A stretch of DNA of 24,826 nucleotides from Bacteroidales bacterium UBA6248 (GTDB lineage Bacteria > Bacteroidota > Bacteroidia > Bacteroidales > Lentimicrobiaceae). Made by a program: the position numbers and the translations under genes. The stretch covers positions 1-24,826 of the forward strand of contig DJVU01000020.1 of assembly GCA_002441345.1 (NCBI GenBank), written 5' to 3'. The notes below the pieces were generated by a model that worked only from the letters and a program-made list of their open reading frames with translations, ran no database searches and had not been told where the DNA came from. Position 1 is the first letter of the stretch; each line of letters opens with the position of its first letter. Below are positions 1 to 5,532 of the stretch, piece after piece.

Positions 1-37
1 GGGATCGGGGCAGAGCGGCAGGCAGCTTATGCAAAAG

Positions 38-388
38 TTATACGGAGGCCGTTTCCGGGGGTTTACTCAGCCGGATGTTTTGTTTATGCCGTTCGGCATC
101 TCTCAGGGTTTTCTTTTTCAGATTGTTTTCGAGGGCTTTGGTCAGGTCGGTGCCGGTTTGATTGGCCAGGCACAGAAGCACAAAAAGCACATCGGCGAGT
201 TCATCGGCCAGATCTGCGTTTTTGTCGGACTCTTTTTCCGACTGTTCGCCGTAGCGGCGAGCCATGATGCGGGCCACTTCGCCCACTTCCTCCATCAGGA
301 TAGCGGTATTAGTCAGCTCGTTGAAGTAGCGCACTCCGGTGGTGGTGATCCAGCGGTCGACCTGTTGCTGGGCATCTGAAAGGGTCAT
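38..388 (-). CDS. MazG-like nucleotide pyrophosphohydrolase
   Basis: This 116-residue protein belongs to the all-alpha NTP pyrophosphohydrolase (MazG-like) superfamily, whose members hydrolyse (d)NTPs to monophosphate and pyrophosphate with magnesium. The metal-binding signature is visible: E33, E34 and E37 in MEEVGEV, then E63 and D66 in DELADVLF, which is the EExxE...ExxD pattern. The length fits single-domain relatives rather than the two-domain E. coli MazG. It lies 30 bp after the response regulator and no promoter motif is visible between them, so it is probably the last gene of the kinase-regulator operon. The nucleotide substrate cannot be told from sequence. A role in pool sanitation is family knowledge, not something seen here. 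The C-terminal 15 residues look like a disordered tail. Confidence 0.88.
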   Translation of the reverse strand: MTLSDAQQQVDRWITTTGVRYFNELTNTAILMEEVGEVARIMARRYGEQSEKESDKNADLADELADVLFVLLCLANQTGTDLTKALENNLKKKTLRDAERHKQNIRLSKPPETASV

Positions 389-418
389 ACGAACAAAAAT
401 TTCTGTTAAATACAGGGT

Positions 419-1120
419 TTAAATATCCTCTTTCACTTCAAGGCGGAAGCCGGTACCGTGTACATTTTGAATACTGACGGCGGGTTCATGGCGCAGGTAT
501 TTGCGCAGACGGGCGATGAATACATCCATGCTGCGGCCGATAAAGTAATCGGCATCGCCCCATATTTCAGTGAGGGCCTGTTCCCGGGAGAGGAGGCTGT
601 TTTTGTGCCGGCACAGAAGTTTCAGCAATGCGGCTTCTTTAGGGGTGAGTTGTTGTTCCGTTCCGTTGCATTGCAGCAGGAGGTTGGAGGCATCGAACCG
701 GCAGTTTCCAAGCATGAAGACTTCGGGCTTCGGGCGCATGTCCTGCATCATACATCGTTTGAGGATGGCTTCGATGCGCAGGGCAAGCTCTTCGCTGCTG
801 AAAGGCTTGGTGATGTAATCGTCGCATCCTGCCCTGAAGCCGCTGATGCGGTCGTCGTTTTTGCCTCTGGCCGTAAGAAAGATGATAGGAATGCGTTCGT
901 TGCGTGTGCGGATGTCGGCTGCCAGTGCAAAACCGTCTTTTTTCGGAAGCATCACATCCAGAATACAGAGATTATACGACCCCTCGTCGAAAGCCCTGAG
1001 GCCAAGCTCGCCGTCAGCCGCAAGCGTGGTTTCGTATCCCAGGAGTTCAAGGTAGTCCTCCAGGACCATGCTCAGGTTGGGGTCATCTTCAACCAGTAAG
1101 ATCTTCGCTTTTGGAATCAT
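419..1120 (-). CDS. OmpR/PhoB-family response regulator, RprY-like
   Basis: This is a DNA-binding response regulator of 233 residues, the usual size for the family. The receiver domain (about 5-122) has the acidic pocket E11/D12/D13, the phospho-acceptor D55 in CILDVMLP, T83 in FLTARG and K105 in DYITKPF. The winged-helix effector domain (about 133-230) has the typical ending RSMDVFIARLRKYL...HGTGFRL. Its start codon lies inside the 3' end of the histidine kinase gene (32 bp overlap), so the two are probably translationally coupled. The sequence resembles Bacteroides RprY, although orthology is not proven. OmpR-family regulators bind tandem direct repeats spaced 10-11 bp, and such an array (TTAAC repeats, 2653-2696) stands upstream of the divergent neighbour gene. 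I infer that this protein binds there. Confidence 0.93.
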   Translation of the reverse strand: MIPKAKILLVEDDPNLSMVLEDYLELLGYETTLAADGELGLRAFDEGSYNLCILDVMLPKKDGFALAADIRTRNERIPIIFLTARGKNDDRISGFRAGCDDYITKPFSSEELALRIEAILKRCMMQDMRPKPEVFMLGNCRFDASNLLLQCNGTEQQLTPKEAALLKLLCRHKNSLLSREQALTEIWGDADYFIGRSMDVFIARLRKYLRHEPAVSIQNVHGTGFRLEVKEDI

Positions 1121-2417
1121 TGTTCTGACGGATTGGTTCCTTACCTGGGTTTAATGGTAAATAAATAGAAAAAGTGCTGCCTTTGTTCAATTCACTGTTC
1201 ACCTTTACAAAACCTCCGTGTGCTTCGGCCAGGGTTTTAACGTAATACAGCCCCAGTCCGAAACCTTTTACATCGTGCACATTTCCTGTATGTACCCTGT
1301 ATAGCCGCCGGAATACGTGTTTCAGGTTCTCCTGGCTGATGCCGATGCCTTTATCCTTTACGGATACGATAAAATACCCCTCGGAAATATCCGTCTCTAC
1401 CCTTATTTCGGGATACGAACCGGAATATTTGGCTGCATTGTCGAGCAGGTTGTTTATCATGTTCACAAAATGATGTTCGTCGGCATGCAGTATTACGGAT
1501 TTGCCAAGGGGCTTGTACGTGAGGAAACCTCCTTTGTCGCGAACGGTAAGTTCAAAACGCCGCACGCAGCTGTCCACGGCTTCGCAGGCATTGAAATCGC
1601 GGGTTTTCAGCCGGTAGGTGCCTTTTTCCAGCACAGCCATCTGCAGTACCTGATCCACCTGATGCTTAAGGCGGATATTTTCGTCGCGGATAATCCCTGC
1701 ATACCGTTTTATCCGTGCCGGCGACGTGCTGATCCCTTCGTTCAGCAGCATATCGCTGGCAAGAGAGATGGTGGCTATGGGTGTCTTAAATTCATGCGTC
1801 ATGTTGTTGATGAAATCGTTTTTCATCTCCGACAGTTTTTTCTGACGCAGAATGGTAAGTATGATAAATGCAAATGCCGCAACAATCACAACCAGCAGCA
1901 GCAGGGCCAGCAGCAGGTAGGGGAAAATGCGGTGCCGGAGTGCCGTTTTTTCGGCCGGAAAATAAACCCCGAGAAGCAGCTGTTCGCGCTGGTACAGGCA
2001 GAGCAGCGAAACGGCATGCGACGTCTGAAGCAGCTGATCGTGGTATTCTCCGGGTTCTCCCGCAAACAGGCGTCCGCTGGCGGGATTGTATACACCCCAG
2101 GCGTACGTGCGCGTAATCTCCATCCCTCCGAACTCCTCGTGCAGCAGCGAATCCATGGTCAGAGGGTTGATGGCCGACAATACCTGGTAGGTATGATGAT
2201 CGCAATGCGGTCCGCACACTGAGGGATCGGGCCCGGTAGTGTCGCGACTGTCGAACATTCGGTTGACAACGCTCTTTAGCGTAACCTGAACCTTGTTGTC
2301 GAACTGCTCCTCCTGAAGGTTAACGGCATTCTGCATCCAGTAAATCTGAATAAAGATAATTCCCGCCAGTGCCATGGAGGTAATGATAATCAGTAAGATA
2401 ATGGTTGATCTTCGCAT
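1089..2417 (-). CDS. Membrane sensor histidine kinase, RprX-like, with Cys/His cluster in the sensor loop
   Basis: This is a 442-residue inner-membrane kinase. Transmembrane helices lie at about residues 5-27 and 164-190 and enclose a periplasmic sensor loop of roughly 135 residues. The cytoplasmic part has the H box with H208 in NNMTHEFKTP, the N box INNLLDNAAKYS (about 321-332), the G1 box VKDKGIGI (353-360) and the G2 box GFGLGLYYV (385-393), so it should be an active HisKA/HATPase kinase. No HAMP or PAS domain is evident. The sensor loop contains C68-G-P-H-C72-D-H74-H75, a compact cluster suited to metal binding or thiol chemistry. The gene overlaps its response regulator by 32 bp. A minus-strand -7 element lies at 2437-2444. 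The ligand is unknown, and a metal or redox cue is inference from the cluster. Confidence 0.93.
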   Translation of the reverse strand: MRRSTIILLIIITSMALAGIIFIQIYWMQNAVNLQEEQFDNKVQVTLKSVVNRMFDSRDTTGPDPSVCGPHCDHHTYQVLSAINPLTMDSLLHEEFGGMEITRTYAWGVYNPASGRLFAGEPGEYHDQLLQTSHAVSLLCLYQREQLLLGVYFPAEKTALRHRIFPYLLLALLLLVVIVAAFAFIILTILRQKKLSEMKNDFINNMTHEFKTPIATISLASDMLLNEGISTSPARIKRYAGIIRDENIRLKHQVDQVLQMAVLEKGTYRLKTRDFNACEAVDSCVRRFELTVRDKGGFLTYKPLGKSVILHADEHHFVNMINNLLDNAAKYSGSYPEIRVETDISEGYFIVSVKDKGIGISQENLKHVFRRLYRVHTGNVHDVKGFGLGLYYVKTLAEAHGGFVKVNSELNKGSTFSIYLPLNPGKEPIRQNNDSKSEDLTG

Positions 2418-2436
2418 TCGTCGGAATTGTGAAATG

Positions 2437-2444
2437 CAAAGGTA
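2437..2444 (-). promoter_or_regulatory. Bacteroidota -7 element upstream of the histidine kinase
   Basis: The minus strand reads TACCTTTG, an exact match to the Bacteroidota -7 consensus TAnnTTTG, about 20 bp upstream of the kinase start. The implied leader is short (around 13 nt). No TTG sits 17-23 bp upstream, so this may be weak or activator dependent. Two minus-strand TAACCT motifs (2466-2471 and 2489-2494) lie 23 bp apart just upstream and could be autoregulatory sites. Confidence 0.45.
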
Positions 2445-2652
2445 AGGTATTTGAGATTGAAGCTGAGGTTAAGCCTGCGTTTGCATTCAGGTTAGTACGA
2501 AGATTCAGAGGCGGCAGAACCGGAGGCCGGGTAAATCCCTGATCTTTAGAAAAGCAATCGGTCTCCCCGGGCAGGAGCAGAATCCCTGTTTTATGTCTCA
2601 ACCTCCCCTTGCCGGCGATTGGCATTGCAGAAACCAAAGATTTTTCGGAGAA

Positions 2653-2696
2653 TTAACCGTTAACATCTCCTTAACACTAATTAACGCTTCCTTAAC
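2653..2696 (+). repeat. Helically phased TTAAC direct-repeat array, putative response-regulator operator
   Basis: TTAAC occurs five times, starting at 2653, 2660, 2671, 2681 and 2692. The last four are spaced 11, 10 and 11 bp, which puts them on one face of the helix. Two copies extend to an identical 9-mer, TCCTTAACA (2668-2676 and 2689-2697), exactly 21 bp apart. The array ends 22 bp before the -7 element at 2719, the usual place for a class II activator. Known OmpR/PhoB-family sites are direct repeats with this period, and a gene for such a regulator lies across the intergenic region. The array is seen directly; who binds it is inferred. Confidence 0.6.
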
Positions 2697-2718
2697 AGAC
2701 TTGCTGGGAACGAAGGGC

Positions 2719-2726
2719 TAAGTTTG
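2719..2726 (+). promoter_or_regulatory. -7 element of the small Cys-rich exported protein gene
   Basis: TAAGTTTG matches TAnnTTTG exactly and lies 36 bp before the start codon at 2762. The nearest TTG (2701-2703) leaves only a 15-bp spacer, shorter than the usual 17-23, so the -33 contact is poor. That fits a promoter that needs an activator bound to the TTAAC array just upstream. The transcription start would be near 2731-2733. Confidence 0.6.
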
Positions 2727-2761
2727 CAATAAATCAAAGTTAAACCTAAAACCTTTCAACC

Positions 2762-3088
2762 ATGAAGAAGACGATAATTGCCTTAACGGTATTTGCTTTT
2801 GTATTTGCCTTTGCAGGGATGAGTGCCTATGCTGTTGCCGATGGCACCGTGAAAACCGAGCAGACAGCGCCGGATAAGGATCCCAAATGCGACGGGACCA
2901 AGAAAGCTGCCAAAGCCGGATGCGGTGATGCTGCAAAAAGTGACTGCAGCACAACCAAAACTGCAAGTGCAAGCAAGGGCGACTGTAGCACCAAATGCGA
3001 CAAATCAGCCAAAGCGTCTGCAGGCTGCGATAGCGGAAAGAAAACCATAACTGCTGAAGCTGCACCGCTCAATCCAGAAACCAGGTAA
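2762..3088 (+). CDS. Small exported Cys/Lys-rich protein, function unknown
   Basis: I do not recognise the family. The 108-residue product has a clear Sec signal peptide (MKKT, hydrophobic core 5-20, likely cut after A22-Y-A24). The mature part of about 84 residues is low complexity, rich in Ala, Lys, Ser, Thr and Asp, with six cysteines at 43, 54, 62, 75, 79 and 89. Internal repetition is visible: S-D-C-S-T at 60-64 and G-D-C-S-T-K-C at 73-79, plus two AGC motifs (52-54 and 87-89). There is no lipobox and no aromatic residue after the signal peptide, so it is unlikely to fold around a hydrophobic core. A metallothionein-like metal binder or thiol buffer is possible. It is transcribed divergently from the two-component genes, behind the TTAAC array, and ends before a strong terminator, so it is monocistronic. 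Reality of the gene is supported by its signal peptide, promoter and terminator. Confidence 0.75.
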   Translation: MKKTIIALTVFAFVFAFAGMSAYAVADGTVKTEQTAPDKDPKCDGTKKAAKAGCGDAAKSDCSTTKTASASKGDCSTKCDKSAKASAGCDSGKKTITAEAAPLNPETR

Positions 3089-3174
3089 TCGTTTTTCCCT
3101 CCCCTGTTATTCTCCTTTGTGTTAAGAATATCAGCCACGGCTTCCCTCCGTTGCTGGTAGCCATTATCTGGTTA

Positions 3175-3206
3175 AAACCCCGCTGCTCCTTGCGGGGTTT
3201 TTTTTT
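3175..3206 (+). terminator. Rho-independent terminator after the Cys-rich protein gene
   Basis: A 9-bp perfect stem, AAACCCCGC (3175-3183) with GCGGGGTTT (3192-3200), has an 8-nt loop and runs into an uninterrupted T tract to 3206. It lies 87 bp beyond the stop codon. The rest of the interval to 3435 (about 230 bp) shows no convincing gene or further motif. Confidence 0.88.
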
Positions 3207-3435
3207 GTTATCCTTTAGGATACAGCAATGGGCCGGGCTGATGCGAACATCAGGAGATGAAAAAATCCCGCGAATTGCAGGACAGGCGATAAAAAGGATT
3301 ATTCAATACCATGATAGAATTATATACGGTTTGCCGGAAATTGGATATCAGGCCCTGGTAATTTACAAAGTTCCGGACGTAAGTTCCCTGCTTACATTGT
3401 ACGAATGCCCCGCAATCGGTAATCCCTTACTTTTT

Positions 3436-4380
3436 TTATTTTACGGCATACCTGCGCATGGCAATATAGACGACAGGCAATACTGCTGCCGGAATTGTGT
3501 ACCAGTAAATGGAAATTTCGGGTTTAAGCACAACGGCTATTACCAGGACGTTGATTAACAGCTGTATTCCGGCAAATATTGCGGATACGGTGATGTGGGA
3601 CCAGCCTTTTTCGTTGGCCAGTAACTGGTACAGATGGGTACGGTGGGGAGTAAAGATATATTCGCCGCGCCATAGCCGTAACAGTATGCTGGCAGAGGTA
3701 TCGGTGAGATAAACCATCCCGAAAAGGATAAAATCAACCCTGCCCGTTCGGGAAATCAGAACTGCCACCATCCATACCGAAAGAAACCCAAGGCTGATGC
3801 TGCCCACATCTCCGGCAAAGCAGACTGCTTTCTTTCTCAGGTTGAACCACGCGAAAACCACAGCCGAAAGTGCGGTAACAGTCAGCATTTCGGGCGGGAA
3901 CAGCCTATAGAAGCCATTCAGCACAAAAACGGATATCAGGGTTACGCCGAATGTCAGAATGCTGATTCCGTTAATGCCATCCATGAAATTAAATGCATTC
4001 ACATACCCCGTTGCCATAATCACTCCCGGAATAAGCAGAAACCAGGGAAGGGAACAGGCTCCGCAGCTGCAGAGCAGGGCCGTAAGAGCCAGCAGATGGA
4101 TGACTATCCGGATCTCCTGGCGGACGGTGAAAAGGTCATCCATAAAACTGATGAATGCGATGCCCGTAAAAGCGATAAGGAGAAGCATCTGCAGCGATCC
4201 GCTGTGAAGGGAATGGGCAAGAACGGCAACAGGGAAAAGGATGCCGGCACCTCTTACCGTAACACGGGTATGTGAGCTGCGCCCGTTGGGAATATCGGTG
4301 ATCGAAAACCTGCGTGCAATGGCAAGATACAGGAGCATAAATGCTGTGAGCAGGGCGAGTGTTGCGAGGTGCAGAAGCAT
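3436..4380 (-). CDS. Polyprenyl-phosphate sugar-1-phosphate transferase, WecA/TagO/MraY family
   Basis: This 314-residue polytopic membrane protein (about 10 helices) belongs to glycosyltransferase family 4. These enzymes move a UDP-linked amino-sugar phosphate onto undecaprenyl phosphate to start envelope glycan synthesis. Family motifs are present: D81-D82 with R91 (MDDLFTVRQEIR), N131-F-M-D134-G (NFMDGINGI), G190-D191 (FAGDVGSIS) and the cytoplasmic PHRTHLYQ (245-252) that replaces the HIH motif in such relatives. The Lys-poor first helix and length fit WecA-like proteins rather than MraY. A good promoter precedes it (TTG-N19-TATCTTTG). No other glycan genes are adjacent, so the pathway (capsule, O-antigen or exopolysaccharide) cannot be assigned. 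The last helix is followed by a short basic tail. Confidence 0.88.
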   Translation of the reverse strand: MLLHLATLALLTAFMLLYLAIARRFSITDIPNGRSSHTRVTVRGAGILFPVAVLAHSLHSGSLQMLLLIAFTGIAFISFMDDLFTVRQEIRIVIHLLALTALLCSCGACSLPWFLLIPGVIMATGYVNAFNFMDGINGISILTFGVTLISVFVLNGFYRLFPPEMLTVTALSAVVFAWFNLRKKAVCFAGDVGSISLGFLSVWMVAVLISRTGRVDFILFGMVYLTDTSASILLRLWRGEYIFTPHRTHLYQLLANEKGWSHITVSAIFAGIQLLINVLVIAVVLKPEISIYWYTIPAAVLPVVYIAMRRYAVK

Positions 4381-4405
4381 CTGCAGTAAGTGTTGAGTCA
4401 GATCG

Positions 4406-4435
4406 CAAAGATAATCACAGAATCGGGTTTTCCAA
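4406..4435 (-). promoter_or_regulatory. Promoter of the WecA-like gene (TTG-N19-TATCTTTG)
   Basis: On the minus strand TTG (4435-4433) and TATCTTTG (4413-4406) are separated by 19 bp, matching both Bacteroidota promoter elements and their spacing. The start codon at 4380 leaves a leader of about 20 nt. Confidence 0.68.
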
Positions 4436-4576
4436 GCCCCTTTCGCCTATGGTCATCGCATCTTTAAAAACCGGTTGTCGCTGGCACAAACGGCACCGAA
4501 AATGTGCGTTTGCGGATGAGGTTATTCTCTGCCAGCCCTCCGGAAATTGCAGTATATCTCAACCTCTCCCTGAGTC

Positions 4577-5398
4577 TCAAAACCCTGCTTCTTCCATCAT
4601 GGCGATTGCTTCTGTGTGCAGCAGATGCCTGCGCTGATTCATGGCTTCGCGCAGCAGGTGATAGCGTTCGCTTCCGTTGAGGCGTGCAAAGGTCTTTTTT
4701 TGCATATAGCGGTCGAGCATTTCCATCCCAACCACCAGATCGTGCCATTCGCCCAGGGTGTTGTTTGCCTTTTCGAGTGTTTCAAGAATACGGCTCAGAC
4801 CGGGCAGTTGCGGGTCGTTGCGCCGGAAGACCGACAGCAGATAGTTGCACTGTTTCAGCAGACGTCTGATTTCGTGCATTTGTTCGTCGTGTTCCTGATC
4901 GGTTTTGAGCTTTTTTGCCAGCTCTTTAAGTCTTTCGGTGAGGGTTGTGACAGCATTCCTGACCTGCTGGCCGGTGAAAGGTGCCAGCGTAAGCGCCACC
5001 CTGTCGGTGAGGTCTGCAGTAAAGTCTTCGGGCCGATGCTCGGAGGCATACCTGCCAAATTTTTTTATGGCTGCAGCCTCTGTGGTTTTAAGGTAGGCGT
5101 AATATTCCCCAAAGCCCGTTCCAAGCAGGTCTTCCATTTTCTGCATAAGGGACTGCTGAACCTGAGCGTCGCGTATTTTTCCTGACAGCTTGAAAATCCT
5201 GTTGATCGCTTCAACCGGAAGGTCTTCGCCAAAAGCGGGATCCAGTATCGGCAACAGCCTGAAAACAGCCCGTATCCTTTTTATGGCAACACGCATATCG
5301 TGTACGGCATCGGTATTGTAATTCTCGCGAACTTTACGGAAATTTGCATTGAATGTTTCCGCCTGCTTCCTGAAATAGTCGTATAGCCTTTGATTCAT
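4577..5398 (-). CDS. CHAD domain-containing protein
   Basis: This is a 273-residue all-helical CHAD (conserved histidine alpha-helical domain) protein. CHAD proteins bind inorganic polyphosphate through conserved His, Arg and Lys residues. Counting from M13 of the open frame, which I chose as start because the preceding 12 codons look unlike the family, the first repeat carries HDMRVAIKRIRA and the second HEIRRLLKQCNYL, followed by WHDLVVGMEML. The conserved KIRDAQVQ lies between them. CHAD genes are often linked to CYTH triphosphatases or polyphosphate kinases, but neither is nearby, so its partner is unknown. It is transcribed divergently from the DUF5686 gene. A start at 5434 is the alternative. 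Confidence 0.88.
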   Translation of the reverse strand: MNQRLYDYFRKQAETFNANFRKVRENYNTDAVHDMRVAIKRIRAVFRLLPILDPAFGEDLPVEAINRIFKLSGKIRDAQVQQSLMQKMEDLLGTGFGEYYAYLKTTEAAAIKKFGRYASEHRPEDFTADLTDRVALTLAPFTGQQVRNAVTTLTERLKELAKKLKTDQEHDEQMHEIRRLLKQCNYLLSVFRRNDPQLPGLSRILETLEKANNTLGEWHDLVVGMEMLDRYMQKKTFARLNGSERYHLLREAMNQRRHLLHTEAIAMMEEAGF

Positions 5399-5532
5399 CC
5401 GGTAATTTATTCTTAGTGTAAAAATAGCGATCAATTGGCATTTTTGACGGATTTATTAACCTTACCAGAAAATTTCTTCATTGTTAAATGCTGATCCGGT
5501 TGGTACCTGTTACACACACTAAAAACCTGCGT

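Noticed and set aside
1..37. Start of another gene at the window edge
   Set aside because: The 37 bases beyond the MazG-like stop codon contain no start codon in a usable frame or other signal.
458..1099. Long plus-strand open frame over the response regulator gene
   Set aside because: It is antisense to a gene with full family motifs and has no recognisable protein pattern.
1317..2222. 301-codon plus-strand frame over the histidine kinase gene
   Set aside because: It is a mirror frame of a strongly conserved kinase, with no promoter, signal or domain of its own.
2320..2637. 105-codon minus-strand frame reaching into the intergenic region
   Set aside because: It overlaps the kinase N-terminus out of frame and would cover the kinase promoter; no family resemblance.
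2718..3138. Two minus-strand frames opposite the Cys-rich protein gene
   Set aside because: The plus-strand frame has a signal peptide, a -7 element and a terminator; the antisense frames have none of these.
3089..3435. A small RNA or second gene between the Cys-rich gene and the WecA-like gene
   Set aside because: Apart from the terminator I see no promoter element, conserved motif or coding signal in this gap.
3151..3558. 135-codon plus-strand frame after the terminator
   Set aside because: It starts inside the terminator region, runs into the 3' end of the WecA-like gene in antisense, and resembles nothing.
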